A DNA stretch of 52,168 bases from Acidimicrobiia bacterium (GTDB lineage: Bacteria > Actinomycetota > Acidimicrobiia > Acidimicrobiales > SZUA-35). The DNA is taken from NCBI GenBank assembly GCA_029863385.1, contig JAOTVU010000013.1:1-52168 (forward strand), given 5' to 3'. Under the pieces are notes generated by a model, which was not told the origin of the DNA, searched no databases, and was given only the letters and a program-made list of their open reading frames with translations. Both the position numbers and the translations under genes were made by a program. Every line of letters begins with the position of its first letter. Positions within the stretch are counted from its first letter, which is position 1. This document shows positions 27,110 to 36,310 of this stretch, piece after piece.

Positions 27110-27308
27110 ACCGCCGCCGCCAGCCCGCCACCACGCCGCGGAAGTGGGTGCCGGATGTAGGACGACACGGTCTCCATCACCGCGCGAATCCGGCGGGGGA
27201 GTGCTGCGGCGATCGCGTGGGACTACGACGATCCGAATCAGGTTTGCGTCGTCCACCGGCAGGGGAGTCGCCCTCCCGTGCCGGTGCCATACCGGTGGAC
27301 GCCGCGGC

Positions 27309-27797
27309 TCAAACGGTCCAGGTGGCGATCACCAGGGCTCGGTCCTTCCAGGCCTGGATATTGGCGTCGAGCACGTCCAACGGGTTGAAGGGCGTGACGC
27401 CCTTGATGAGGTCGTCCTCGCGCATCCCGTAGAGCGCACCCATGGCGAATCGGCAGGCGTAGACCTTGGCTCCCTCGTCGATCAGCGTCCGCAGCTGCTT
27501 GTTGTAGCCGAGGTTCCCGGGGAAGCCCTCCTGGCCGACCGCGGGGTAGCCCCGAGCAGCCGAAGCCATGAGCACGCCGGGCCCGTACAGGACGAACGTG
27601 AGCTCGAAGCCCTTCCGTTGCAGCCGCGTTGCGGTGAGCATGTTGACGAGCCCGACGGAGCCTTCGAACGGCACCGTGTGCATGAACACGTACGCCTTGT
27701 CACCTGGCTCCGCCTGATGGTCGGGGAACACCTTCTCTTCGGTGTCGAATAGAACGTCTCCCTCGACGGGGGGATCGATGGTCACAGTCTTGGGCAC
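27309..27797 (-). CDS. MSMEG_0572/Sll0783-like protein (DsrE-type fold), Nit1C marker
   Basis: 162 residues. KAYVFMHTVPFEGSVGLVNML, FVLYGPGVLMASAARGYPAVG and GAKVYACRFAMGALYG follow the DsrE pattern, with a conserved Cys in YACR. I recognise it as the MSMEG_0572/Sll0783 nitrogen-starvation family that travels with the Nit1C cyanide-assimilation cluster. The GTG start has AAGGAGG six bases upstream. It may handle a sulfur or cyano adduct, but the activity is not established. It closes the nitrile hydratase operon, though TAATAA-like boxes near 27820 could give it its own promoter. Confidence 0.85.
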   Translation of the reverse strand: MPKTVTIDPPVEGDVLFDTEEKVFPDHQAEPGDKAYVFMHTVPFEGSVGLVNMLTATRLQRKGFELTFVLYGPGVLMASAARGYPAVGQEGFPGNLGYNKQLRTLIDEGAKVYACRFAMGALYGMREDDLIKGVTPFNPLDVLDANIQAWKDRALVIATWTV

Positions 27798-27865
27798 GGT
27801 GGGCCTCCTTGTCTAGGTTATTATGCTTCCGACGGGTCGACGAACCCCTCGATCTGGTCGGGTCC

Positions 27866-28123
27866 TCACACCGCTGGTCGCCGGGGCGCTTCGGGCTCCG
27901 GCCATCGCTGGCGGTGGGATCCGGGTAGTGACTGGATGATCCTGCTGCGAAAGCCCCATGGCAGGACTCGGTAAATGGGGGCGAAGACCTGTCGCCAAAA
28001 ACGGTCGCGGATGCCGCGCGGTGGGGTCGGCGGATTGAGCTGGTGCTTGGCCGCCATCTGCTTCTGGGCATCGATGAGGAGGTAGTGCTCCGAGTTCTTT
28101 CTGAGCCAGCCGCTGAAACTCAC
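27866..28123 (-). CDS. Small conserved-looking hypothetical protein
   Basis: 85 residues from a GTG with AAGGAG six bases upstream; a TTG at 28147 gives eight more residues but lacks this site. Aromatic and basic segments stand out: SGWLRKNSEHYLLIDAQKQ and FWRQVFAPIYRVLPWGFRSR, then a Pro/Arg-rich tail. It could be an amphipathic membrane-surface or complex-assembly protein. I do not recognise the family. It lies between the flavoprotein and the MSMEG_0572-like gene. Confidence 0.6.
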   Translation of the reverse strand: MSFSGWLRKNSEHYLLIDAQKQMAAKHQLNPPTPPRGIRDRFWRQVFAPIYRVLPWGFRSRIIQSLPGSHRQRWPEPEAPRRPAV

Positions 28124-28147
28124 AATCGACTCCTTGCAATCGGACAA

Positions 28148-29473
28148 CTAGAGGGATGCCAGCAGGTTCTGGGCGGCGACCGAGATCGGCTCGTTCAGCG
28201 CCCCGATCGCCGGCGAGTAGACGTTTTCCATCGTGGCCAGCTGCTCGACGGTGATCCCGGCCCTCGTGGCCATGGCCAGGAAGTCGGCCCTCTCTTTGAT
28301 CCCCTCACCGCCGACCATCTGGGCGCCGATGATGCGAAGCTCGTCGGGATCGGCGAGGAGTTTCACCGTTATCGGCCTGACCCCCGGGTAGTAGCGGGCC
28401 CTGGTGATGCCCTGGGCGGTGGCGGAGTGGAACTCGAGGCCGAGTGCGGTTGCCAGCGTTTCGCCGAACGAGACGCCGCCGATCATCCATTCCCCGGCGA
28501 GCATCCCCCAAGGCACATAAACCGGTCGGTAGTCCCTCGTTCCGCCGGCGGCGTTGATCCCCGCGGTCTTGCCCTGGGCGTAGGCGTGGGAGCCGGATAG
28601 ACCCTGGAGCGGGATCATGGTGACGCCGTGCGGGATCTCTGTGCAGTCGCCGGCGCCGTAGATGTCGGGGTCGGACGTCTGCATCGTCGCGTCGACGACC
28701 AGGCCGCCGGTCGTTCCGAGCTTCAGCCCTGCCGCCATGGCGAGGGGGTTGTTGGGGACCTTGTGGGTTCCAATGATGGCCAGGTCGGCCTCGATGGTTC
28801 CGTCGGTTGTCTCGACGTGGGTCAGGGCTCCGGTGCCGCCACCGAGCTCTGTGACCTTGTGACCCCAGAGCATCTTGACGCCAAGTTTCTCCCAGTCGGC
28901 CCTGACCGGCTCGACGATGTCAGGGTCGATCACGTCGGCCATCGGCCAGGGACCGGGGTCGACGACGGTGACCTCTATGCCGCGGTGGACGAGGGCGGTG
29001 ACCATCTCCATCGCAATTGCGCCGGCCTCGACGACGACCGCCGACTTGGTGCTGTCGAGGACCACGTCCCACTCCATGGCCCGCCGGATGTTCTTCACCT
29101 CGTAGATGCCGGAGAGGTCGGTTCCCGGCACGCCGGGGTCGGCGTAGTTCCAGCCTGCGGCGATCACGAGGCGGTCGTAGGAGACGGCACCCTCCCCGTC
29201 GACCTCGACGGTCTTTGCCGCCCGATCGATCGAACGGACGGTCGTCTCGTAGTGGACGTCGATGCCAGACTGGATGTACTGCTCCTTGGTCGCCAAGAAG
29301 AGACGGTCGAACGAGTCGATCTCCTTGCCGTGGACGAACGGGATCCCGCAGGGGCTGTAGGCGACATCCTCGTACTCGGTGTAGACGACGACCTCGGCGT
29401 CAGGATCGACCCCCTTGGCGGCGCCAGCTGCGCCTAATCCTGCGGCGCCGCCACCAATGATCACGATCTTCAT
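28148..29473 (-). CDS. FAD/NAD(P) disulfide oxidoreductase, CoA-disulfide-reductase-like
   Basis: 441 residues. N-terminal FAD loop VIIGGGAAGLGAAGAAK, a single active-site Cys in AYSPCGIPF (C43), a NAD(P) domain whose usual GxGxxG is altered to VVEAGAIAMEM, and the FAD-binding IYGAGDCTE. The C-terminal dimer domain ends YSPAIGALNEPI. The single Cys fits the CoA-disulfide reductase/NADH oxidase branch that forms a mixed disulfide with a small thiol. Beside an apparent CoM operon, a CoM-disulfide or other small-thiol reductase role is possible. The altered NAD(P) loop is odd. Confidence 0.87.
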   Translation of the reverse strand: MKIVIIGGGAAGLGAAGAAKGVDPDAEVVVYTEYEDVAYSPCGIPFVHGKEIDSFDRLFLATKEQYIQSGIDVHYETTVRSIDRAAKTVEVDGEGAVSYDRLVIAAGWNYADPGVPGTDLSGIYEVKNIRRAMEWDVVLDSTKSAVVVEAGAIAMEMVTALVHRGIEVTVVDPGPWPMADVIDPDIVEPVRADWEKLGVKMLWGHKVTELGGGTGALTHVETTDGTIEADLAIIGTHKVPNNPLAMAAGLKLGTTGGLVVDATMQTSDPDIYGAGDCTEIPHGVTMIPLQGLSGSHAYAQGKTAGINAAGGTRDYRPVYVPWGMLAGEWMIGGVSFGETLATALGLEFHSATAQGITRARYYPGVRPITVKLLADPDELRIIGAQMVGGEGIKERADFLAMATRAGITVEQLATMENVYSPAIGALNEPISVAAQNLLASL

Positions 29474-29516
29474 TGCAGGCTCCCGTCTGCCGGCTGTTCG
29501 TGGCGGCGATCGTCTC

Positions 29517-29969
29517 TTATCCTTTATGCTCGTTTCGTATCGTAGATTTGGGTTGGAGATCAGTCAACCTTGGGTTGATGGTAGAGATCGTGATGGGGGG
29601 CGTCCCCTTGATCGTGTTCGTCACGTAGCAGACCCGTTCGGCGATGGATATCAGCCGCTCGTGCTCCGATGGATCGCAGCCGACGTCGGCGGCGATCTCG
29701 ATCGCCGAGAAACGCGGCCCGTCGTAGATTCCGGTTGCCTCGACCCCGAGGTGGGTCAGCTCGAGCTCGCGCTTCCTGGCCGCGTAGGACAGCGCCAGGG
29801 TGAAACACGAGGCGACCGAGGCGAGCAGAACCTCGGTCGGTTGCGGGCCCTGATTGGTCCCGCCGGCCTCGACCGGCTCGTCGATCGTGAATGTGAACTC
29901 GCCCGCTTGGACCTCGCAACGGTACCCGCCCTGCCAGGTGGCCGAGACCGATCGTTGCTTGGCCGCCAC
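29517..29969 (-). CDS. OsmC/Ohr-family protein
   Basis: 150 residues. EAGGTNQGPQPTEVLLASVASCFTLAL holds the first reactive Cys, and ISIAERVCYVTNTIKG the second. These are the paired cysteines of OsmC peroxidases that reduce organic hydroperoxides with small thiols. The GTG start is six bases after the nitrile hydratase activator stop, so it belongs to that operon. It may protect the cobalt-thiolate centre from oxidation; that is inference. Confidence 0.9.
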   Translation of the reverse strand: MAAKQRSVSATWQGGYRCEVQAGEFTFTIDEPVEAGGTNQGPQPTEVLLASVASCFTLALSYAARKRELELTHLGVEATGIYDGPRFSAIEIAADVGCDPSEHERLISIAERVCYVTNTIKGTPPITISTINPRLTDLQPKSTIRNEHKG

Positions 29970-29975
29970 GCTGGC

Positions 29976-30317
29976 CTAGTGATCGTGCCCGTGGGGTCGT
30001 TGCGCCAGCACGCCGATCCGATCGCGCATCGCACTCTCGGCGATGGTCTGCTTGGCAGCGAGGATCGCCTCGAGCGCTTCCTGCCACTGGCGGTAGTAGT
30101 GGTAGGGCTCGTCGCCATGGTCGGCGTCCTCCCATCGGCCGATGGCCTCGATGAGGTGGTCGCGGAATTCGTCGAGGGTGAACAGGCCCTGCTGGGCGAG
30201 GGCGAGGGCCATGGCGAAGCTCCTGCTCTCCCACGGCGCGGCGAAGGTCAGCTCACCATTGGTCCGGGGTGGGGCGGTGACCCCGTCTGTACCGAGGCTC
30301 AGCACATCGAGGCTCAC
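29976..30317 (-). CDS. Nitrile hydratase activator/accessory protein
   Basis: 113 residues. [23 protein letters not shown], the [15 protein letters not shown] segment and [14 protein letters not shown] match the small NHase activators related to the beta-subunit N-terminus. The C-terminus HGHDH can bind cobalt. Activators exchange into the alpha subunit and load Co while the claw cysteines are oxidised. The GTG at 30317 overlaps the alpha stop (GTGA); longer frames are shadows of alpha. Confidence 0.9.
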   Translation of the reverse strand: MSLDVLSLGTDGVTAPPRTNGELTFAAPWESRSFAMALALAQQGLFTLDEFRDHLIEAIGRWEDADHGDEPYHYYRQWQEALEAILAAKQTIAESAMRDRIGVLAQRPHGHDH

Positions 30318-30913
30318 GGTGCCGTCACCTTGGCGACGCCGACCATCGCATCTCTCGTTACGAGCTCGGCCAGCTCCTCCTCCGACATCGACTCGGTTCC
30401 CTCTGGGCGCTCGGGGAGGACGAAGTATCGGTTCTCGGCGCTCGAGTCCCAGACCCGGACGTCGACGTCGTCGTCGAGGTCGAGACCCATCTCCGAGAGG
30501 AGCGTTCGAGGCTCGCGGACCATCCGCGAGCGGTAGGCCGGATCCTTGTACCAGTCGGGCGGCAGGCCGAGGACCGGCCAGGGATAGCACGAGCAGAGCG
30601 TGCATACGACCACGTTGTGGATCTCGGGCGTGTTCTCGACGACGACGATGTGCTCCCCCTGGGGTCCAGCGAATCCAAGCTCGCCGACGGCGGCGGTCCC
30701 GTCGTCGAGCAGCTGCCGGCGGTAGGCGTCGTCGGTCCACGCCTTGGCGACGACCTTGGCCCCGTTCATCGGTCCGACGTCGGCGACGTAGCGGTTGATC
30801 AGCCCATCGAGGGCTTCCGGCGTCACCAGTCCCGCCTCGACGAGTAGCGACTCGAGCGCCTCGGTTCGCAACTCGATCGACGGCATGTCTGCGGGTTCAG
30901 TCTTCTCGGTCAC
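30314..30913 (-). CDS. nthA: Nitrile hydratase alpha subunit, cobalt type
   Basis: 199 residues. The metal claw is [12 protein letters not shown] (C104, C107, S108, C109); Thr after the first Cys marks the cobalt class rather than the iron class. [23 protein letters not shown] is the conserved segment after the claw, with the Arg that contacts oxidised cysteines. It hydrates nitriles to amides with the beta subunit in the cytosol. The sequence is also close to the thiocyanate hydrolase catalytic subunit. Overlaps beta (ATGA-type) upstream and the activator downstream. CbtAB at 48 kb could supply cobalt. Confidence 0.95.
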   Translation of the reverse strand: MTEKTEPADMPSIELRTEALESLLVEAGLVTPEALDGLINRYVADVGPMNGAKVVAKAWTDDAYRRQLLDDGTAAVGELGFAGPQGEHIVVVENTPEIHNVVVCTLCSCYPWPVLGLPPDWYKDPAYRSRMVREPRTLLSEMGLDLDDDVDVRVWDSSAENRYFVLPERPEGTESMSEEELAELVTRDAMVGVAKVTAP

Positions 30914-31572
30914 GATGCGTCCTCCATGTAGCTCTCGAAGTGGTCGATGCGGACCGTCGCCGGCTCGGCGTCCGGGCCCCAGAGCTCGGTGCTCTCGTAC
31001 TCGACCGTGTAGACGTGCTGGGGGTCCTCGCCGGTGAAGTGGGCGGTGGCGTCGGGGAGGACGGCCGGTGGCCGATGGGCGATGACGACGCCCCGCCGGC
31101 CCCTGACGTAGGAGGGCAGCCTCGTGTGGCCCGACTTCCCGATCGACGACGTCGTGACCTGCTGCCCGACGGCGAACGCGGGCTCGCTGTCGAGCTCCCG
31201 GAGCGAGCCGCTCCCGCCGCGCTCGTAGCTCGGCTTCTTCTCGGTGACCGGCTCGGGGGTCGGTACGTCCTCACCCCGGAGCTGGCGGGCCCTGGCCTCG
31301 ACCGCACCGGGCGGGAGGACACCGCTGTCGACGAGCAGCAGCTCGGCGCACTTCATCCACCGCCCGTAGTACCCGTCGTTGAGGTACTCGGTTGGGTGGA
31401 GCCGCTCGAGCCCGTGGCGGAAGGCATCGAGGTTGGTCCCCGACAGGCCCATCGACATCGCACCGAGCGCGAAGGCCCTTCCCTGCCACCTGGTGCGGAA
31501 GACCGGCTCGTCAGGATCGATCGTCACCGACCCCCAACCGTGCTTGCCGCCCATGTCGTGTATGCCGTCCAT
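30910..31572 (-). CDS. nthB: Nitrile hydratase beta subunit
   Basis: 220 residues: [16 protein letters not shown] start, [22 protein letters not shown] mid-segment, and the SH3-like C-terminal domain with [18 protein letters not shown] and [13 protein letters not shown]. All are typical of intact beta subunits; thiocyanate hydrolase has this chain split in two, so a true nitrile hydratase architecture is favoured. First gene of the operon (beta-alpha-activator-OsmC-flavoprotein-small protein-MSMEG_0572-like). Divergent from a HTH-cupin regulator at 31750. Confidence 0.95.
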   Translation of the reverse strand: MDGIHDMGGKHGWGSVTIDPDEPVFRTRWQGRAFALGAMSMGLSGTNLDAFRHGLERLHPTEYLNDGYYGRWMKCAELLLVDSGVLPPGAVEARARQLRGEDVPTPEPVTEKKPSYERGGSGSLRELDSEPAFAVGQQVTTSSIGKSGHTRLPSYVRGRRGVVIAHRPPAVLPDATAHFTGEDPQHVYTVEYESTELWGPDAEPATVRIDHFESYMEDAS

Positions 31573-31628
31573 ACCAGCCCTTTCGGTGTCGGCGTCTCAG
31601 GACTGAGTTTGATTCGCGCCCGACCACG

Positions 31629-31643
31629 TTGTCAACTATCCGA
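31629..31643 (+). promoter_or_regulatory. Candidate operator shared with cbtB
   Basis: TTGTCAACTATCCGA in the 177-bp gap between the nitrile hydratase operon and its divergent regulator. It matches 14 of 15 bases with TTGTCAACTATACGA upstream of cbtB. Flanking TGTC and GACA form a short inverted repeat. It is probably bound by a regulator or is part of a promoter. Confidence 0.6.
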
Positions 31644-31749
31644 CATGGCCGATTCTGAAACGACAAACTGGGCGAGACCGGGCAAGGGGTCACGACCGAG
31701 CTTTTCCCCTACAGTCAAAGGCTGAAGTTCGAGATGTCGACGGTGCGAG

Positions 31750-32421
31750 GTGCACGAGCTTATGAGCAGCCAGCCGGCTTCGGAGGGAGACAGGAGAACA
31801 CGGCGATCGGCCGGCGCCAAGGAGCCCAAGACGGGAGTCCCCTTGGGTGAGCAGGAACACACCAAGGTTGTCAGCTCCATCGGTCCCAAGATCCGGGAGC
31901 TTCGGGGTGCCAGGCAGCTCTCGCTCCAGCAGCTGGCCGACCGCTCGGACGTCTCGCCGGCGGCCATCCACAAGGTTGAGCAGGGCAACATGGTGCCGAC
32001 GATCACCACCCTGCTGAAGATCGCCGCCGCGCTCGACCGGCCGGTGTCGTACTTCGTCGAAGAGGAGACCGAAACCCCGAGCTACGTCGTGTACACCCCG
32101 GCCTCGGAGCGGCGGAAGGTGTACACCGCCCATCAGGGGATCGATCTGCAGGGCATCTCCGGTTCGTACGGGCAGTACTTCGTCGCCGCCGCCGTCGCCG
32201 AGGTCGTCGCCGGAGCGTCGAGCGGCGAGTCGCCGTTGCGCCATCCTGGCGAGGAGCTGATCTTCATCCTCTCCGGGACGCTCGAGGTCGACGTCGCCGA
32301 GCAGACTTTCCGACTGACGACCGGCGACTCGGTCCACTTCCGCACCGACCATGACCACCGGTGGCGCAATCCGACCAAGCGTCCGGCCAAGGCGGTGTGG
32401 ATGGCGCTGCGGCCCGCCTAG
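31750..32421 (+). CDS. HTH (XRE)-cupin transcriptional regulator
   Basis: 223 residues from the GTG (an ATG at 31762 is an alternative). Residues about 38-95 are a Cro/C1-type HTH (IRELRGARQLSLQQLADRSD, SPAAIHKVEQGNMVPTITTLLKIA). Residues about 140-220 are a cupin with the ligand residues in LRHPGEELIFILSGTLEVDV and DHDHRWRN. Such regulators sense a small metabolite in the cupin. It is divergent from the nitrile hydratase operon and faces the CoM-like operon, so it is the best candidate cluster regulator. Confidence 0.9.
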   Translation: MHELMSSQPASEGDRRTRRSAGAKEPKTGVPLGEQEHTKVVSSIGPKIRELRGARQLSLQQLADRSDVSPAAIHKVEQGNMVPTITTLLKIAAALDRPVSYFVEEETETPSYVVYTPASERRKVYTAHQGIDLQGISGSYGQYFVAAAVAEVVAGASSGESPLRHPGEELIFILSGTLEVDVAEQTFRLTTGDSVHFRTDHDHRWRNPTKRPAKAVWMALRPA

Positions 32422-32497
32422 GGCCGCATCAGGCACGAGCACCGGTGTTGCGCGACCACGACCTCGCCGGCGGCCAGCGGGCGCGAACGTGCCAGTA

Positions 32498-34018
32498 TCA
32501 GGTTGAATCGCCGGCGGCGACGGCCTTCGCCTGGTCGACCACCTTGCGCTCCTGGTTGCGGTAGCGCTCCAGCTCGTCGGTCGCCGCTCGCTCGAGGCAC
32601 TCGGCTTCGGCGATGAAGTCCCGGGCCATCGCCTCGACTTCCTCGGGAGCTGCGCCACCCTGGGCGGTCCTCGTTGCGACGATCAGGCGGGGGTCGAGAG
32701 CGGTCGCCAGCTCGGCGTCGTCGAGGTCGAGGCCGTGGCCGGCGATCTCCTGGGCCGCCTCGTCGAGTAGCGCCGAGGTGATGTCGCGGCCCCTGAGCCC
32801 GGCAGCGCTTGCCCTTCTGACCGCCTCGCCTGCGATCAGGTAGGCGGTGCGGTAGTCGATGCCGGCGCTGAGCATGACGTACTCCGCGAGGTCTGTCGCC
32901 TGGCTGAACCCGCGATCGAGCTCCGATGACATTCGCTCGGCGTTGACGGTCAGCGTCTCGACGACGGCAGCGGTCAAGGCGCTGATCTTGCGTGCGAAAT
33001 CGAGGGCGCGAGGGATCTCCCCGTAGGCGAAGATCAGGTTGTCGCTGCGGGCTGACGGGCTCTTGACAACCGCCAGGAACCCCGACAGCCTGCCGATCAT
33101 GACGCCGCTCGCGCCACGGATGATCGACAGGGAGTACGGGTTGCGCTTCTGCGGCATCAGCACCGAGGCGCGTGTATAGGGCCCCGCCAGGTCGACGTAG
33201 TTGAACTCCTGGCTCGACCAGATCTCGAGGTCCTCCGAGAGCTTCGCCTGATTGGCGACGGCGCTGACGCAGGTAGCGAGGACATCGATGAACGTGTCCG
33301 TCTGCCACATCGCGTCACGGGTGTGGACGATCACGTCGTCGAAGCCGAGAAGGTCGGCGATGCGGTTTCGGTCGTCGAGCAGCCGACTCCCGTTCACGCA
33401 GCCGGCCCCGCCGGGGCTCCGGTTGACCTCGGGAAGGGCCCGGAGCAGCCGGTCGCTGTCGCGAAGGGCGGGCGGGACGAACCCGAGCAGGTAGTGGCCG
33501 AACGTCGACGGTTGCGCCTGCTGGAGGTAGGTCTGATCGGGCATGAACGTCGACGCGTGTTCGCTTGCCACCGCCGATGTCGTCGCTGCGAAGCGGGCGA
33601 ACGACGCGATCAGCTCAGCGACCTGTTTCCTGAGCAGTAGGCGCAACGCGACCCGGGCCGCCTCCCGTCGCGGCCGGCCGGCGTGGAGCCAGCCGGCCGA
33701 TCGGCCGATACGGTCGACGAACACCCGCTCCCGTGAGTTGTAGACCTCCCCGTACTCGGCGTGATACGGGAAATCAGCCGGATCGGTGGCGTACGCGTCG
33801 AGTAGGACGGTCAGCAGATCGCGGGTCGCGTCGTCGGGGACGAGGCCGCGGGCCCGGAGGTCCAGCACGTGGCCGAGGTCGGCGACGTTGAGGCCGTGAT
33901 GCAGGAGCGGGGCGTCGGCGATTTCCCACGCGAAGCCGGCGTCGATCAGTTCTTGTGCTGGCGCCTCCTGCGATGGTCCGGCGATTCGTTGCATGGTTCC
34001 ATCCGTCCTATCGAACAT
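32498..34018 (-). CDS. Aspartase/fumarase superfamily lyase, argininosuccinate-lyase-like
   Basis: 506 residues. YLQQAQPSTFGHYLLGF and GGAGCVNGSRLLDDR correspond to argininosuccinate lyase landmarks. The flexible signature loop reads SVLMPQKRNPYS instead of GSSxMPxKxNP, so the catalytic serine is shifted to RAS. In bacterial CoM synthesis two superfamily members act: one eliminates phosphate from phosphosulfolactate, the other adds a thiol to ethenesulfonate. With a second lyase and a ComA homologue in this operon, one of those roles is more likely than arginine synthesis. An ATG at 33994 is an alternative start. Overlaps the PLP gene. Confidence 0.85.
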   Translation of the reverse strand: MFDRTDGTMQRIAGPSQEAPAQELIDAGFAWEIADAPLLHHGLNVADLGHVLDLRARGLVPDDATRDLLTVLLDAYATDPADFPYHAEYGEVYNSRERVFVDRIGRSAGWLHAGRPRREAARVALRLLLRKQVAELIASFARFAATTSAVASEHASTFMPDQTYLQQAQPSTFGHYLLGFVPPALRDSDRLLRALPEVNRSPGGAGCVNGSRLLDDRNRIADLLGFDDVIVHTRDAMWQTDTFIDVLATCVSAVANQAKLSEDLEIWSSQEFNYVDLAGPYTRASVLMPQKRNPYSLSIIRGASGVMIGRLSGFLAVVKSPSARSDNLIFAYGEIPRALDFARKISALTAAVVETLTVNAERMSSELDRGFSQATDLAEYVMLSAGIDYRTAYLIAGEAVRRASAAGLRGRDITSALLDEAAQEIAGHGLDLDDAELATALDPRLIVATRTAQGGAAPEEVEAMARDFIAEAECLERAATDELERYRNQERKVVDQAKAVAAGDST

Positions 34019-34970
34019 CAGCTATCAGGCGTTGTGCGACGCCGAGCGAGCCGCCGGTGTGCCAGTAGAGAACCGGTCCTTCGACGTGGGCGTCGGCGAG
34101 CCACCGCAGGGCTTTGGCGTTGTAGACCGGGTCGACGAGGAGCCCGCTTGCTGCCTCGATCGCGATCGCCAGCTCGGTCTCGGCTGGTTCCGGACGGCCG
34201 AAGCCGGCGCCACGCCCGTCGACGATGGTCGGCTCGGGGACATCGCCTTGCGGCAGACCGAGCATCGACGCGCCGCGCTCGGTGAGCTTGCGAACGACGG
34301 CGACGGTCTCGAGGACCGGCCTCGAAACCGCAACGCCGACGACCGGCCAGGTCACACCGAGCAGCGCTTGTCCGACAAGGAGGCCGCTGATGCTGCCGCC
34401 CGAGCCGACCGGGAGCACGACGGTGCCTGGCTCGGCGCTTACATGAAGCAGCTGTTCGTCGAGCTCGGCCGCCGCGGCGGCGAATCCGAGCGCCCCGATC
34501 TCGCTGGCGCCGCCCCGGGGGACCAGGTACGGCGTCGCGCCGGCCAGGTCGAGGCACCGAACCCGCTCTGCGGCGTGGCGATCCATCGATGCCCGGTCGT
34601 CGGAGCCGGTGAAGTGGACGGACGTCCCGAGCCGGCGACAGACGAGCAGCGCCGGCGGGGGCTCGGCCGGCTCGGTGCCGTAGGCGTACTGGTCGACTGC
34701 GAGCCCGTGGCGCCTCGCCGCATTCGCCATCGTCGCCGCGAGGTTCGAGGTCGGACCAGCGGCGAGCACGACGTTCGTCGCCCCGGCGGCGAGCATGTCG
34801 CCGAGGAGGTACTCGACGGCCCGGACCTTGTTGCCGCTCCAGCCGAAGCCGGTCAGATCGTCCCGCTTGATCAGCAGCCGGTCGACGCCGAGCAGGCGCT
34901 CGACCGCATCGTCGCTGTGCAGCGGAGTCGGGAAGCGACCGAGCGCAACCCGGGGTCGGGCTAGGTCCAC
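34008..34970 (-). CDS. PLP enzyme, D-cysteine desulfhydrase/ACC deaminase family
   Basis: 320 residues. The PLP lysine is in GFGWSGNKVRAVEYLL (K48), the phosphate-binding loop in LPVGSGGSISGLLVG, and the end has YWHTGGSLGV. These define the DcyD/ACC deaminase branch of fold type II. In the known bacterial CoM pathway the last step is a DcyD-like enzyme that cleaves a cysteine thioether to CoM, pyruvate and ammonia. Its GTG overlaps the upstream lyase stop, and its stop overlaps the downstream lyase start, so all are one operon. Confidence 0.88.
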   Translation of the reverse strand: MDLARPRVALGRFPTPLHSDDAVERLLGVDRLLIKRDDLTGFGWSGNKVRAVEYLLGDMLAAGATNVVLAAGPTSNLAATMANAARRHGLAVDQYAYGTEPAEPPPALLVCRRLGTSVHFTGSDDRASMDRHAAERVRCLDLAGATPYLVPRGGASEIGALGFAAAAAELDEQLLHVSAEPGTVVLPVGSGGSISGLLVGQALLGVTWPVVGVAVSRPVLETVAVVRKLTERGASMLGLPQGDVPEPTIVDGRGAGFGRPEPAETELAIAIEAASGLLVDPVYNAKALRWLADAHVEGPVLYWHTGGSLGVAQRLIADVR

Positions 34971-36310
34971 GACGGATCCTCATTCGCCCGCCTGGCCCGG
35001 ACGGCTGCGACGACCTCATCGACCATCGTCGGCGCCGATCCGAGTGCCGGCTCGCTGAGGCCGTCGAGCTCGTCCTCGGTCGCAATCGCGGCGAGCAGCT
35101 CGTCGATCGGAGCTCCGGTCTTGGCCGCGGTACGGTAGGCGCGGCCGAGCTCGTCCTGCGCCCGGTGCTTGCCCAACCGGGTACTGAGTCGGCGGAGCAG
35201 CTCCTGGGAGTCTGCGAACCCGTACCGATCGAGGTTGTCCCGCATTCGGCGCTCATTGACGATCAGGCCGTCGACCAGGGCGGCCGACAGTGAGAGCGAG
35301 GCCAGCACGTGGTGGCCGAGCTGGGGGACGACCAGCCACTCTCCCTTCCATGTAGCTCCGTCACGCTCGTGCTCCCCGGCCATGGTGTCGGTTACGGTGG
35401 CGGCGAGGGCCCGGATGATCCTGCCGAGGACGATGATCTGCTCGCTGTTCTCCGGGTTGCGCTTGTGGGGCATCGTGATGCTGCCGATCGTCGACGGGCT
35501 CGTCGCCTCGGCCAGCTCCCCGATCTCACCCCGCTGGAGGTTGTAGACCTCGTTGGCGATGCGTTGCAGCGTCGTCGCGGCGATGGCGAGGGTGGCGGCG
35601 AACTCGGCAAGCCGGTCCCGGGTCGTCGTCCACGAGATCAGCGGCGCGTCGAGGCCGAGCTCGGCGCAGAACCGCTCCCGGAGGGCAGGGCCGTCGGCAC
35701 CGTGGAAGGCCATCGCCCCGACGGCGCCGGCGAGCTGGCCGACGTGCCAGCGTCGTCCGCCGTCGCGCAACCGCTCGAGGCTCCGACCGACCTCGTCGGC
35801 CCAGGTCGCAACCTTGTACCCGAACGAAATCGGCGCCCCCGGCTGCCCGTGGGTCCTCCCGAGCATCGGCGTGGTCCGGTGCCGCTCGGCGAGGTCGACA
35901 AGCGCCCCCTCGATCGCCCAGAGATCTCGCCCGACCGCTGTCGTCAGCTCCCGGACCTCGAGCGACATCGCGGTGTCGGACACGTCCTGCACGGTCGCGC
36001 CGTGATAGACGTGCTCCCGCGCCTCGGCCGGCAACATGTCCTGCAGTACGTGGATCAACCCGAGCGTCGAGTGCGAGGTCTGGCGGGTCCCCGCCGCGAT
36101 CGCGTCGATGTCGAGCTGCTCGGCGTCGATGGCAGCGATCGCGGCTGCCGACGACGCCGGGATGATCCCGAGATCGGCTTGGGCGCCGGCGAGAGCTGTG
36201 ACCACCGCCAGCCACCGTCGAAGCCGCGACCGCTCGGAGAACATCGACTGTGACTCGGGCGTTGCCCAGTTGTGGCCGTAGATCCTGGAGTCGATCAGAG
36301 ATGCGTCCAC
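34961..36310 (-). CDS. Aspartase/fumarase superfamily lyase, adenylosuccinate-lyase-like
   Basis: 449 residues from a GTG at 36310, which overlaps the end of the upstream gene by 16 bp; the longer frame is a shadow. IYGHNWATPESQSMFSERSRL, MLGRTHGQPGAPISFGYK (catalytic His region) and GSITMPHKRNPENSE (signature Ser loop) are all intact. It resembles PurB but lies beside a ComA homologue and a second superfamily lyase, as in bacterial CoM operons. Phosphate elimination from phosphosulfolactate or thiol addition to ethenesulfonate is the best guess. Confidence 0.88.
   Translation of the reverse strand: MDASLIDSRIYGHNWATPESQSMFSERSRLRRWLAVVTALAGAQADLGIIPASSAAAIAAIDAEQLDIDAIAAGTRQTSHSTLGLIHVLQDMLPAEAREHVYHGATVQDVSDTAMSLEVRELTTAVGRDLWAIEGALVDLAERHRTTPMLGRTHGQPGAPISFGYKVATWADEVGRSLERLRDGGRRWHVGQLAGAVGAMAFHGADGPALRERFCAELGLDAPLISWTTTRDRLAEFAATLAIAATTLQRIANEVYNLQRGEIGELAEATSPSTIGSITMPHKRNPENSEQIIVLGRIIRALAATVTDTMAGEHERDGATWKGEWLVVPQLGHHVLASLSLSAALVDGLIVNERRMRDNLDRYGFADSQELLRRLSTRLGKHRAQDELGRAYRTAAKTGAPIDELLAAIATEDELDGLSEPALGSAPTMVDEVVAAVRARRANEDPSWT

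Noticed and set aside
27190..27215. Second copy of the integrase-type transposase
   Set aside because: Only about 23 bp resemble the region near 23720; too short to call a remnant.
34961..36310. Housekeeping purB (adenylosuccinate lyase)
   Set aside because: The gene overlaps ComA-operon genes on both sides and a second superfamily lyase is present, which fits CoM-type metabolism better than purine synthesis.
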